DNA of 64,000 bases from Paraburkholderia tropica (GCF_900109265.1 NZ_FNZM01000011.1:62001-126000); one strand, 5' to 3'. Shown: positions 36,060-45,485, counted from the stretch's first letter. Numbers and translations: made by a program. The notes: generated by a model from the sequence alone, not told the origin.

Positions 36060-39000
36060 TGACGATGCGCGCGATCCTTTCCTTCTTGCTGCCCGCCGGT
36101 TCGCGAGCCTGGACGCCGATGGCCGCGCCGCCGGGCGGCGGTGCGCCATCGCCGGAATCGCCGCGCGACGAAGATCGCAATGGTGACGCAGCGGGCGAAA
36201 GCGGCGAACGTGGCGACACGCCCCCGCCGCCGCGCCGCCCGCGTCGGCTCTGGAAAGCGCTGGCCTGGGCGATTGCCGTGCCGGTGCTGCTGGTCGCGCT
36301 CGTCGCGGGACTCCTGTATGGCGTGCTGACGACCGAGCGCGGCACCGCTTACGCGTGGCGCGCGGCCGTGAGGATCCTCGACGGCAAGCTGTCGGGCACC
36401 CTCGAAGGCGGCACGCTCGCGAGCGGCGTGCGCTTCTCCAACGTCGCCTGGCGCGGCGGCGACGGCACCACGGCGAGCGTCGATCGCCTCGGCGGCCAGT
36501 GGGTGCTGGAGATGCCGCACGGCAAGCCGTGGCGCTTCGTCATCGACTATCTGCATGTGGGCGACGTCGATCTGCGCATCGTGCCGTCGAACGCGCCGTC
36601 GTCCGGGCCGATGTCGCTGCCCGACGATCTGCGTCTGCCGCTCGCCATCGACATCCGCGACGTGCAGGTGGACAAGCTCACGCTGCATCAGGGCACGTCG
36701 GCGACCGAATTTTCGCGCTTCCAGTTTCATGGCCGCAGCGACGGACGCCATCACGAAGCCGCCGTCGAGCGCCTCGATACGCCGTTCGGCGCGGTGAGCG
36801 CCAGCGCGAAACTCGACGGCGTCAAACCGTTCGCGCTCTCGGGCGACGCGGGCTACGCGGGCAAGGTCAACGGCGAGGACGTGCAGGTGAACGCGAGGCT
36901 CGGCGGCTCGCTCGAGGCGCTCACCGCGGAGATCGAGGCGACCGGGATGAAGCTCACGGGCCATGCGCACGTGGAAGCGACGCCGTTCGCCGCCGTGCCT
37001 TTGCAGCGCGCCACGCTGGCCTTCGATCACGTCAATCCGCAAGCTTTTGCGCCCGGCGCGCCGTTCGCCGACCTCGCGCTGCGCGCGCAGTTGCAGCCGG
37101 TGCAGACGGCGCACGGTGGGGCGGCGGCGAGCCCGCAGGCGGTGGCGTCGGCGGTGCGGGCGGCCTCGGCTTCGGTGGCGTCGGCGGCTTCGGTGCCGGC
37201 GATGGCTTCGGTTTCCGTGGCGTCGGCGCCGGTTGCCGCGTCCGCCGCCGCGGCGCACAGCGACGCGGCCGGTTTCACGGTCGCGGGCAGCGTCTCCATC
37301 GTCAACGCGAAGCCGGGCGCCATCGACCAGCAACTGCTGCCGCTGATCGACGCGCACACCGACGTCGTGCTCGACGCCAAGGCGCAGCGCCTCTCGAATC
37401 TGAACGTGCGGCTCGTCAAGAACGCGACGATCACGGGCGGCGGCGCGCTGGCGGGCGGCAATGGGCGCTTCGACCTCAAGGTGGCGGGCCTCGACCTCAA
37501 CGCCATCGAGGCGAGCGTGCTGCCGACGCAGCTGGCGGGTCCGATCGGCGTGCGTCTGAACGGCGACACGCAGAGCGTCACGCTCGATCTCGCCGATCCG
37601 AAGGCCGCGCTGCGTCTTCAAGGCAAGATCACGCAGGACCCGGCGCGGCTCTCGTTCAACGACGTGCGGCTGACTTCGGGCGCGGGTCACATCGACCTGT
37701 CGGGCGCGCTCAAGCACGACGCGAATTCCAGCTACACGCTGAAGGCGGCGCTCACGAACTTCGATCCGCTCTCGCTCGTGCCGCCCGCGAAGGCGGCGAC
37801 GGCTGCGAGGTCGACGAAAACCGCGCCGAAGCCGACGAAGTCCACGAAGCCCGCAAAGAGCGCGCAGCGCGACGCGACGCAAGCGGCCACGTCCGGCGAT
37901 GCGCTGAATCCCAAGCGCAATCTCGCGCTCAATCCGTCGCTGAATCCGGCGTTGAATCCCGCGCAGATCGGCGGCGAGCAGGCGCAGGCGCAAAAGCGCG
38001 TCGAGAACGACAAACAGACCGTGCAATCCGGCGCAACGCACGCCGCGAATAACGCATCGAGCGACGTGAAGAACCCGGCGCCCAAGCCCAAAACCCCGCC
38101 GCGCCCCGCCAACCGCCGCATCGAGGCGCGCGTGAACGGCACGCTGACGGCCACCGGCATGCTCGCGCCCACGCTCACGACCAAGGCCGAGTTCAAGCTC
38201 GGGCCGAGCGTCTACGACGACCTGCCGCTCACGGGCGCGGGCCTGATCCAGCTCGCGGGCACGCGCATCCTGCCGAGCCGCGCGAATCTGTCCGTGGCGG
38301 GCAATACCGTCGATCTGCAAGGCAGCTTCGGCGCGCGCGGCGACCGTCTGCGTTTCAAGGTCGACGCGCCGCAACTCGACCGGCTCGGTTTCGGCGTCGC
38401 GGGCCAGGTGGCGGCGAACGGCGATCTGACCGGCACCTTCGCGCATCCCGATGTCGCGCTCGACTACAAGCTCGACAACGTCGTGTTCGGCGACAACCGC
38501 GTTGGCCATGCGCAAGGCCACGCCGAAGCGCGCGATGGCGCGAACGGCGCGCTCGCCTTCAACACGGATGCGAGCAACATCGCCGTGGCGGGCGTCGATA
38601 TCGCCAGCCTCACCGCGCGGCTCTCGGGCACGCGCGCGCATCACACGCTCACGGCCAGCGCGAAGGGCAAGCTGCAAGGCCAGCCGATCGATCTGTCGGT
38701 GGCCGCCAACGGCAAGCTCACCGACACGCGCGAGGGCTCGCGCTGGGACGGCACCGTCACGCAGTTGCAGAATCGCGGCGTGCCGGACCTCACGATGCAG
38801 TCGCCGCTCACGGTGAGCGCGGGCGCGGGCAAGGTGACGCTGGGCGCGACGCGCATCGTCGCCGAGGGCGCATCGCTCGACCTCAAGGGTTTCGATCTCG
38901 ATCACGGCAGGATCCGCTCGGCGGGCTCGCTCACCAACGTCTCGGTGGCGCGCATGATGGCGCTGCGCCAGCAGTTCACGGGCGAGCCGTCGACGCTCAA

Positions 39001-40594
39001 GACCGACCTCGTGTTCGACGGCGACTGGGACTTCTCGATCGGGCCGACGGCCACGGGCTACGTGCAGCTCAAACGCCGCAGCGGCGACGTCACGGTGGAA
39101 ATCGGACGCGGGCTCGCCTCGCTCGGTCTTGGCGACATCAACGCGCGCGCGGCCTTCAGCGGCGGCAACCGGCTGACGCTTACGGCGCACGCGCAGGCGA
39201 GCCGCGTGGGCGTGATCGACGTCGACGCGAACACCACGCTTGCGCCGCGCGACGGCGTGCTCACGGTCGTGGACGAAGCGCCGCTCGGCGGCACGATCAA
39301 GGCGAACGTGCCGTCGCTCAAGACCACGGGCGGGCTGCTCGGTCCGAGCTATCTGCTCGACGGTCACCTCGCGCTGCAACTCGCGCTGGGCGGCACGGTC
39401 GCGAAGCCCGACCTGACCGGTTCGCTGATCGGCGACGGGCTGTCCGCGACGGTGGTCGATCAGGGCGTGCAACTGAAGGACGGCGTGATTCATATCGCGC
39501 TGTCGCACAATCTGGTCGACTTCCAGCAGGTCGAGTTCCACGGCGCGAGCGGCACGCTGCGCGCGACGGGCCGCGTGCGTCTCGACAACGAGGACCCCGA
39601 TCTCACGGCGAACATCGTTGCCGACAAGCTCGAACTGTTCGCCGCGCCCGATCGCCGCCTGTCGCTCTCGGGCAGCGCGAGCGTCGCCAACGGCGGGCAT
39701 CTGGGCGGCATGCAGATCGACGGCAAATTCACCGTCGATCACGCGCTGTTCGATCTGCCGGAGTCGGCGGCGCCCTCGCTCGGCGACGACGTCGTGCTCG
39801 TGCGTCCCGACGGCACCACGCGCGGCGGTCCGCCGCCGCTCGACGAAACCGCCTCGACGAAACCCGCGCCGCGTTTTGCGCCGCGCGCGAACATCGACAT
39901 CAATCTCGGCCGCAACTTCCGCTTCCGCGGGCAGGGCGCGGATCTCGGCCTTGCGGGCACCATCACGGCCATGAGCGCGCCGGGCGTGCCGCTGCGCGCC
40001 GTGGGCAACGTGCGCGTGACCGAGGGCAGCAGCTATACGGCATTCGGCCGCAAGCTCAACATCGAGAACGGCTTTTTCACGTTCAACGGGCCGGTGGCGA
40101 ATCCGGGCATCAACATTCTGGCGATGCGGCGCAACCAGCAGGTCGAGGCGGGCGTGTCGGTCACCGGCACGGTGCAGGCGCCGGTCGCGAAGCTGGTGTC
40201 CGAGCCGAACGTGACCGACAACGAAAAGCTCTCCTGGCTGCTGTTCGGCCACGGCACCGACCAGGGCAACAACCTCGGCCAGCAAAGCGCGATGACCACG
40301 GCGCTGGCGCTGCTCGGCAGCGCGCAGGGCAAGCGCATCGCGCAGAGCATCGGGCTCGACGAGTTCTCGATCGGCCGCTCGGACGTGGGCCTGACCGACC
40401 CGCAGGTGGTGATGCTGTCGAAGGCGATCAACGAGCGGCTCGTGATCGGCTACGAGCAGGGACTGCAGTCGGCGGCGAACGCGATCAAGGCAACCATCAA
40501 CTTCTCGCGTTACTGGTCGGTGTCCGTGTACGGCGGCACTTTCAATGGCGCGGACATCAACTACACGCGTCGCTTCGACCGCATTCGCTGGTAG
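36059..40594 (+). CDS. tamB: TAM complex periplasm-spanning protein TamB
   Basis: A 1511-residue AsmA-like bridge protein anchored in the inner membrane and contacting TamA. The N-terminal anchor helix is ALAWAIAVPVLLVALVAGLL (about residues 68-87). A very long beta-helical body follows, and the DUF490/TamB C-terminal domain ends in ISVYGGTFNG-type strands (SVYGGTFNGADINYTRRFDR). Two low-complexity inserts interrupt the body: an Ala/Ser/Val-rich one at about residues 355-402 and a Lys/Pro/Asn-rich one at about 575-690 with LNPSLNPALNPA repeats. The ATG shares one base with the tamA stop. The 36119-36230 region is Pro/Gly/Glu-rich. Confidence 0.93.
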   Translation: MTMRAILSFLLPAGSRAWTPMAAPPGGGAPSPESPRDEDRNGDAAGESGERGDTPPPPRRPRRLWKALAWAIAVPVLLVALVAGLLYGVLTTERGTAYAWRAAVRILDGKLSGTLEGGTLASGVRFSNVAWRGGDGTTASVDRLGGQWVLEMPHGKPWRFVIDYLHVGDVDLRIVPSNAPSSGPMSLPDDLRLPLAIDIRDVQVDKLTLHQGTSATEFSRFQFHGRSDGRHHEAAVERLDTPFGAVSASAKLDGVKPFALSGDAGYAGKVNGEDVQVNARLGGSLEALTAEIEATGMKLTGHAHVEATPFAAVPLQRATLAFDHVNPQAFAPGAPFADLALRAQLQPVQTAHGGAAASPQAVASAVRAASASVASAASVPAMASVSVASAPVAASAAAAHSDAAGFTVAGSVSIVNAKPGAIDQQLLPLIDAHTDVVLDAKAQRLSNLNVRLVKNATITGGGALAGGNGRFDLKVAGLDLNAIEASVLPTQLAGPIGVRLNGDTQSVTLDLADPKAALRLQGKITQDPARLSFNDVRLTSGAGHIDLSGALKHDANSSYTLKAALTNFDPLSLVPPAKAATAARSTKTAPKPTKSTKPAKSAQRDATQAATSGDALNPKRNLALNPSLNPALNPAQIGGEQAQAQKRVENDKQTVQSGATHAANNASSDVKNPAPKPKTPPRPANRRIEARVNGTLTATGMLAPTLTTKAEFKLGPSVYDDLPLTGAGLIQLAGTRILPSRANLSVAGNTVDLQGSFGARGDRLRFKVDAPQLDRLGFGVAGQVAANGDLTGTFAHPDVALDYKLDNVVFGDNRVGHAQGHAEARDGANGALAFNTDASNIAVAGVDIASLTARLSGTRAHHTLTASAKGKLQGQPIDLSVAANGKLTDTREGSRWDGTVTQLQNRGVPDLTMQSPLTVSAGAGKVTLGATRIVAEGASLDLKGFDLDHGRIRSAGSLTNVSVARMMALRQQFTGEPSTLKTDLVFDGDWDFSIGPTATGYVQLKRRSGDVTVEIGRGLASLGLGDINARAAFSGGNRLTLTAHAQASRVGVIDVDANTTLAPRDGVLTVVDEAPLGGTIKANVPSLKTTGGLLGPSYLLDGHLALQLALGGTVAKPDLTGSLIGDGLSATVVDQGVQLKDGVIHIALSHNLVDFQQVEFHGASGTLRATGRVRLDNEDPDLTANIVADKLELFAAPDRRLSLSGSASVANGGHLGGMQIDGKFTVDHALFDLPESAAPSLGDDVVLVRPDGTTRGGPPPLDETASTKPAPRFAPRANIDINLGRNFRFRGQGADLGLAGTITAMSAPGVPLRAVGNVRVTEGSSYTAFGRKLNIENGFFTFNGPVANPGINILAMRRNQQVEAGVSVTGTVQAPVAKLVSEPNVTDNEKLSWLLFGHGTDQGNNLGQQSAMTTALALLGSAQGKRIAQSIGLDEFSIGRSDVGLTDPQVVMLSKAINERLVIGYEQGLQSAANAIKATINFSRYWSVSVYGGTFNGADINYTRRFDRIRW

Positions 40595-41019
40595 CCGCGA
40601 GGCGCGGGCTTCGGCTCGCGCCCGCGCCTGGCGGTGCTCCTGGCAGGACGCCTGGCTGTGCGCCGGAAACCGCCCCGCATGCGACGCCGCAATTCTTCCT
40701 TCCTCGTTTGACCCAGATCGACCGGGCCTCTGAACATCGCCTGTCAGACGGTCGCGTCGACGTGTCGAAATCCCCCACGTTTATCGGCGAAATTTCTCAC
40801 GCGCAGGGGAAATTTCAAGCGATTCACTTATAGAAAACCTTTTGTTTAAGATAAATCTTATGGATTGGTCTGAACCCTAAGGCAAAAATGGCGCTGCGTT
40901 CAATTGAGGGTGGATCCCTCACTCACGTCCCCGGCAACGAGGCTGAGCGCATTACTTTCTAGCGTGAGAGACCCGCCCTTCTGGGCATTTCGTTTTAAAA
41001 AAAAGGAGTCCTGATCAAG
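40595..41019 (+). promoter_or_regulatory. Long AT-rich leader/promoter region of the fimbrial operon
   Basis: From about 40780 to 40870 base composition turns sharply AT-rich compared with the flanks. It contains two GAAATTTC palindromes (40789-40796 and 40809-40816; centres 20 bp apart), a candidate promoter TTCACT-18 bases-TAAGAT (40823-40852), an AAGATAAATCTT dyad at 40848-40859, and a TGAGGG/CCCTCA hairpin at 40905-40921. Composition and repeats suggest a regulated promoter; no regulator gene is adjacent. Confidence 0.55.
40600..40629 (+). terminator. Hairpin after tamB, possible terminator
   Basis: A 10-bp GC-rich perfect stem (AGGCGCGGGC at 40600-40609, complement at 40620-40629) five bases after the tamB stop. 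No T-run follows, so intrinsic termination is uncertain. Confidence 0.45.
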
Positions 41020-41061
41020 ATGAGTCGGGACGATCTAAACGCTGTCACTGGAGTGCAATAA
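41020..41061 (+). CDS. 13-codon leader ORF immediately before the major pilin gene
   Basis: ATG at 41020 opens a 13-residue frame (MSRDDLNAVTGVQ) whose TAA stop at 41059-41061 directly abuts the pilin ATG at 41062. AAAAGGAG at 41001-41008 is the strongest ribosome-site match in the region, 11 bases upstream. The pilin has its own GGAG at 41050-41053, inside this leader frame. The arrangement suggests translational coupling. Whether the peptide is made is not known. Confidence 0.5.
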   Translation: MSRDDLNAVTGVQ

Positions 41062-41607
41062 ATGAACAAGTATGCAATTACCCTGATCGCCTCGGTGCTG
41101 GGTCTGGCTGCCGCGGGCGCGCATGCGGCGGATGTCGGCGACGGCACGCTGACGATCAACGGCAAGCTGACCGCCGCGACCTGCACTGTCAGCGGCAACG
41201 GTCAGGGCAAGGACTTCACGGTCACGCTGCCGACGCTGTCGGCGCAAACGCTGTCGTCGGCGGGCGCGACCGCGGGTTCGACCGGCTTCTCGATCGCGCT
41301 GACGAACTGCACGCCGGCGACCGGCAACGTGCATACGTTCTGGCAGTACGGCGCGAACACGCTGGCCGACGGCAATCTGAAGAACAACGGCAGCGCGGGC
41401 AACGTCGAAGTCCAGCTCGTCGACTACAACGGCACGCCCGCGACGATCGACGTGAGCAAGGCCGACGGCGCGCAGAATTCGCAAACGGCCGCGATCGCGA
41501 GCGGCGCGGCGAACCTCAAGTACGCGGCGCAGTACGTCTCGCCGGCCGGCTCGGCCACCGCGGGCGACGTGACGACCAGCGTCACGTACTCGATGAGCTA
41601 CCAGTAA
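41062..41607 (+). CDS. Type 1-like major fimbrial subunit
   Basis: A 181-residue chaperone-usher pilin. The signal peptide is MNKYAITLIASVLGLAAAGA with a cut after AHA. The mature start (ADVGDGTLTINGKLTAATC) and the paired cysteines C39-type (TAATCTVSG) and ALTNCTPATG form the pilin disulfide; the C-terminal donor-recognised strand ends VTYSMSYQ with the penultimate tyrosine. It is first in an order of pilin, chaperone, usher, minor pilin, adhesin, so it is most probably the rod subunit. Confidence 0.92.
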   Translation: MNKYAITLIASVLGLAAAGAHAADVGDGTLTINGKLTAATCTVSGNGQGKDFTVTLPTLSAQTLSSAGATAGSTGFSIALTNCTPATGNVHTFWQYGANTLADGNLKNNGSAGNVEVQLVDYNGTPATIDVSKADGAQNSQTAAIASGAANLKYAAQYVSPAGSATAGDVTTSVTYSMSYQ

Positions 41608-41619
41608 GCCGTGTTAGCG

Positions 41620-41660
41620 GCGCGGGGCGCGTTCCGCAGGGAAACGGCCCCGCCCCGCGC
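41620..41660 (+). terminator. GC-rich hairpin after the major pilin gene
   Basis: A 10-bp perfect stem, GCGCGGGGCG (41620-41629) with its complement at 41651-41660, 13 bases after the pilin stop. With no T-run it may be a partial terminator or an mRNA-stabilising hairpin that keeps pilin expression above that of the downstream genes, a common design in fimbrial operons. Confidence 0.55.
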
Positions 41661-41847
41661 GTGCGGTGAGCACCGCAAGCTCAAGCCTGGCGTGGAGCGT
41701 GCGGATCGGATCGGTGCTGGCGTCGATGTCGAGGGCGCAGGGTATTGATCAGTACAACGATTTAATCCGCCCGAGCGCCGGCCGGTGCCCGATGTCGCGT
41801 GCGCGGCGTCGCGAATCGAAGGCCGCAGGTCTTCCCAAGGTCATCAA

Positions 41848-42600
41848 GTGAATATTCAACCTTTCTCCAAGCTGCTGTCGCGTGTCGTGTGCGCGGGACT
41901 GATCGTGGCGGGGGCGCTGGCGCCGCTCGAATCCGGCGCGTCGATCGTCATCGGCGGCACGCGCGTGGTGTACAAGTCGTCCGATAGCGAGGTCACGGTC
42001 AAGCTGTCGAACGCGGGCGAGCAGCCTGCGTTGACCCAGGTCTGGCTTGACAAGGGCGACCCGCACGCCGATCCGTCCACGCTCGATCTGCCGTTCATGA
42101 TCACGCCGCCGATGTCGCGCATCGATCCGGGCAAAGGGCAGACGGTGCGCGTGCTCTACACGGGCGAGCCGCTGGCGAAGGACCGCGAAACGGCGTTCTG
42201 GCTCAACGTGCTGGAAGTGCCGCCCAAGCCGACCGCCGCGCAGGCCGGCGCGAACTACGTGCAGCTTGCCTTTCGCTCGCGCATCAAATTCTTCTTTCGC
42301 CCGGACGGTCTGCCGGGCAGCGCCGACGATGCGCCCGGCAAGCTCGTGTGGCGTCTCGATACGGCAAGCGCCAAACCGGCGCTGACGGTGGCGAATCCCA
42401 CGCCGTACCACATCACGATTATCGAAGCGCATGTGGGCGCCGAGCCCAATGCGCCGACCTTCGACGAAGGCACGATGGTGGAGCCGGGCGGCCAGCAGAC
42501 GCTGCGGCTCTCGGGGCCGGTCCGCGCCGGCGCGAAAGTCATGTTCACGACGATCAACGACTACGGCGGTCCCGTCCACCACGAAGCGACCTTGCCCTGA
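41848..42600 (+). CDS. Periplasmic fimbrial chaperone (PapD family)
   Basis: A 250-residue PapD-like chaperone that folds pilins by donor-strand complementation. The signal peptide is in LLSRVVCAGLIVAGALAPLE. The first Ig-like domain has ASIVIGGTRVVYKSSDSEVT, with the conserved arginine, and RETAFWLNVLEVPPKP; LAFRSRIKFFFRP carries the conserved lysine of the cleft. GTG 41848 with AAGG eight bases upstream is preferred; an ATG at 41785 is an alternative without a ribosome site. A 240-base gap with a hairpin separates it from the pilin gene. Confidence 0.92.
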   Translation: MNIQPFSKLLSRVVCAGLIVAGALAPLESGASIVIGGTRVVYKSSDSEVTVKLSNAGEQPALTQVWLDKGDPHADPSTLDLPFMITPPMSRIDPGKGQTVRVLYTGEPLAKDRETAFWLNVLEVPPKPTAAQAGANYVQLAFRSRIKFFFRPDGLPGSADDAPGKLVWRLDTASAKPALTVANPTPYHITIIEAHVGAEPNAPTFDEGTMVEPGGQQTLRLSGPVRAGAKVMFTTINDYGGPVHHEATLP

Positions 42601-42780
42601 CCGGCGAGGGTCCCTCATCGGACCGCCGGAGATGGTGTCCGCCGGCCTGTCCTGTTCACCGAACTGCTCGCTGACCACACCCACGCACCCCGCACGCGAG
42701 CGCGCGCTGGGCAGGGCTTCGCTTTGCCTGTTTTTTGCCTGATTTCGCCGGCTTTGGCCTGCTTGCCGCACCTCATCATA

Positions 42781-45429
42781 ATGAACGACAACACGCACAA
42801 TCAGCCCGTCACGGCGTCCCGGGGCGACGGGTATCGGCTGACGCCGCTCGCCGCCGCCGTGTTCGCACTGGCGTCCAGCAGCGCCCTCGCGGACGTGACG
42901 CCGGGCGGCGACGAGCTGGCCGTGGCGGCCGCCGCCGCGACGAACCCGTCGGCGCCCGCTACCGCCAACGTCGAATTCAACGAGCAATTTCTCTCGGGCG
43001 CGGGCGCGCGGAACCTCGACATCAGCCGCTTCAATGCGGGCAATGCCGCCGCGGCGGGCGAGTATCGGGCCGCGGTCTATGTGAATCAGGTCTGGGTCGG
43101 CGTCAACGACGTCTCGCTCGCCGAGATCGACGGACACAAGGACAACGTCCAGCCCGTGGTCGATCGCGATCTGCTCGAACGCATGGGCGTCGATCCGCGC
43201 CGCCTGAGCGACGCGGCGCGCACACGGATCGAAGCGGCGGGATCGGGCGGCATCGCCACGTTGCCGGAACTGATCCCCGGGGCGGCGGCCACGTTCGACA
43301 TGGGCGAGCAGCGTCTCGACGTGAGTCTGCCGCAGGCGGTGCTCAATCGCAGCGCGCGCGGCTGGGTGGACCCCGCCTATTGGGACGACGGCATCAACTC
43401 GGCGATGCTGCAATACAACGCCAACGTGTTCCACACGAACGGCATCGGCCCGGCGAGCACCCAGAGCTACCTCGGCCTGACCGGCGGGATCAACGCCGGA
43501 CCGTGGCGCTTCCGTTACAACGGCAACGTCACCAGCACGACGGGGCAGGGCACACACGTCCAGTCGCTTCAGACCTACCTGCAGCGCTCGATCGTCCCGC
43601 TCAAGAGCGAACTCACGCTCGGCGATTCGTACACGGACGGCAGCATATTCGACAGTTTCGGCGTGCGCGGCGTGCAACTCGCGACCGATGACCGCATGTA
43701 CCCGGAATCGCAGCGCGGCTATGCGCCGACCGTGCGCGGCTTCGCCAACTCGAACGCGCGGGTGCAGGTCCGGCAGAACGGCAACATCATCTACGAGACG
43801 ACGGTTGCGCCCGGCCCGTTCCAGATCGACGATCTCTACGCGACCGGTTACGGCGGCGACCTTCAGCTCGTGATTACCGAGGCGGACGGCAGCCAGCGCG
43901 TCTCCGCCGTGCCGTACTCCGCGCCGGTCAATGCGTTGCGCGAGGGCCGCTGGCGCTATAGCGCCGCCATAGGCCTGTATCGCGCCTCGTTCTCCGAGCA
44001 TGCGCCGTTCGTGTTCGAAGCGAACGTGCAGCACGGCTTGAACAATCTGGTCACGTTGTACGGCGGGCTGATCGCCTCGGAAAAGTATCTGTCCGGCGCG
44101 GCGGGCGTGGCGCTGAACACGCCGCTCGGCGCATTCGGTTTCGACGTCACCGAAGCGGCCACGCAGTTCCGCACGCTGCCCAGCCGCAGCGGGCAAAGCC
44201 TGCGCCTGTCGTACTCGCGCATCATCGCGCCGACCAACACCAACATCACGCTGGCCGCCTATCGCTATTCGACGAGCGGCTTCCTTTCCCTGCCGGACGC
44301 GGTGAACCTGCACGACCTCGACGCGCGCGGGCTGGCGTTCTCGGCGAGCGGCCTCCAGAAGGGACGGGTGCAGGTCACGCTGAACCAGAGCCTCGGCAGT
44401 CTCGGCTCGTTCTATCTGTCGGGCTACACGCAGAACTACTGGAACAGGAGCGGGCGCGATACCTCGTACCAGTTCGGCTACAACACGCTGCTCAGGCGCG
44501 TGGGCATCGGCGTGTCCGCGTCGCGCGATCTCGATGTGTCGAACCGGCGCTGGGACAACCGCCTGATGCTGAACGTCACGGTTCCGCTGAATCTCGGCTC
44601 GTCGATCGGTACGTCGAACACGGCGTTCGTTCACGACACGCGTGACGGCAGCGACCAGTTGCAGGAAAGCTTCAGCGGCGCGTTCGGCAAGAACTACGAA
44701 GTCAACTACGGCGTGACGGCGGCCCACACCTTCGGCGGCCCGACGGGCAGCAACAGCAGCATCAGCGCCAACGGCGGCTATCTGGGCCCGTACACGCAAC
44801 TGCGCGCGAACGCGAGCCATGCGAACGGCTACACGCAGGTGGGCGCGGGCATGTCGGGTTCGCTCGTCGCCTGGCCGGACGACGGCCACGGGCGCGGCGG
44901 CGTGGCCGTGACGTCGCAAACCGGCGACACCTTCGCCGTGATCGACGCGAAGGACGCGGCGGGCGCGCGGATCGCCAGCGCGCCGGGCGTGCGTGTCGAC
45001 CCGTTCGGTCATGCCGTCGTCGCGGGCATGAATCCCTACGAGCAGAACACCGTCGAGATCGATCCGAAGGGCCTGTCGCTCGGCGTCGAACTCAAGAACA
45101 CGGAGCAGCACTTCGCGCCGAGCGCGGGCGCGGTCGTCAGGCTCAACTTCGAGACCGTCAATCGCGGCAAGCCGTTGATGCTGCGCGTGAAGCACAGCGG
45201 CGGCGACGTCATTCCGCTTGGCGCGCAGGTGTTCGACGCGGGCGGCAACAACGTCGGCTCGGTCGCGCAAGGCGGGCGCGTGCTCGTCTACAGCAAGGCG
45301 CAGGCGGGCGAGTTCGCCGTCAAGTGGGGCGACGGCGCGCAGCAGACCTGCAAGGTGTCGTACTACGCGGCACGCGAGAAGCAGGAGAAAGCCGGCGCCT
45401 ACGAGCCGGTCGACGCCGAGTGCCGGTAA
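42781..45429 (+). CDS. Outer-membrane fimbrial usher (FimD/PapC family)
   Basis: An 882-residue usher, a 24-strand barrel with plug and periplasmic domains that secretes and orders pilins. The N-terminal domain has VEFNEQFLSGAGARNLDISRF. The barrel and plug section includes LTLGDSYTDGSIFDSFGVRG and GYAPTVRGFANSNARVQVRQ. The C-terminal domains have MNPYEQNTVEIDPKGLSLGV. Signal sequence: LTPLAAAVFALASSSALA. ATG 42781 is chosen; its ribosome site is weak, and the frame is open back to 42724. It depends on BAM, and probably TAM, for insertion. Confidence 0.94.
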   Translation: MNDNTHNQPVTASRGDGYRLTPLAAAVFALASSSALADVTPGGDELAVAAAAATNPSAPATANVEFNEQFLSGAGARNLDISRFNAGNAAAAGEYRAAVYVNQVWVGVNDVSLAEIDGHKDNVQPVVDRDLLERMGVDPRRLSDAARTRIEAAGSGGIATLPELIPGAAATFDMGEQRLDVSLPQAVLNRSARGWVDPAYWDDGINSAMLQYNANVFHTNGIGPASTQSYLGLTGGINAGPWRFRYNGNVTSTTGQGTHVQSLQTYLQRSIVPLKSELTLGDSYTDGSIFDSFGVRGVQLATDDRMYPESQRGYAPTVRGFANSNARVQVRQNGNIIYETTVAPGPFQIDDLYATGYGGDLQLVITEADGSQRVSAVPYSAPVNALREGRWRYSAAIGLYRASFSEHAPFVFEANVQHGLNNLVTLYGGLIASEKYLSGAAGVALNTPLGAFGFDVTEAATQFRTLPSRSGQSLRLSYSRIIAPTNTNITLAAYRYSTSGFLSLPDAVNLHDLDARGLAFSASGLQKGRVQVTLNQSLGSLGSFYLSGYTQNYWNRSGRDTSYQFGYNTLLRRVGIGVSASRDLDVSNRRWDNRLMLNVTVPLNLGSSIGTSNTAFVHDTRDGSDQLQESFSGAFGKNYEVNYGVTAAHTFGGPTGSNSSISANGGYLGPYTQLRANASHANGYTQVGAGMSGSLVAWPDDGHGRGGVAVTSQTGDTFAVIDAKDAAGARIASAPGVRVDPFGHAVVAGMNPYEQNTVEIDPKGLSLGVELKNTEQHFAPSAGAVVRLNFETVNRGKPLMLRVKHSGGDVIPLGAQVFDAGGNNVGSVAQGGRVLVYSKAQAGEFAVKWGDGAQQTCKVSYYAAREKQEKAGAYEPVDAECR

Positions 45430-45485
45430 GGCGCCCCCCGGGGCGCCCGATTGGCGAACAACCACCATCACGTAACGAAACAGCT

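Noticed and set aside
36002..40285. A 1427-codon open frame antisense to tamB
   Set aside because: High-GC codon bias leaves antisense frames open. The predicted protein is Arg/His/Glu-rich without domains, and the sense frame is clearly tamB.
40595..41019. c-di-GMP (GEMM) riboswitch in the fimbrial leader
   Set aside because: GGCAAAAATGGC-like text near 40881 is suggestive, but the two required helices and tetraloop/receptor pattern are not seen.
41749..45471. A 1240-codon antisense frame across the chaperone and usher genes
   Set aside because: Same codon-bias artefact. The plus-strand genes have signal peptides, family motifs and operon order.
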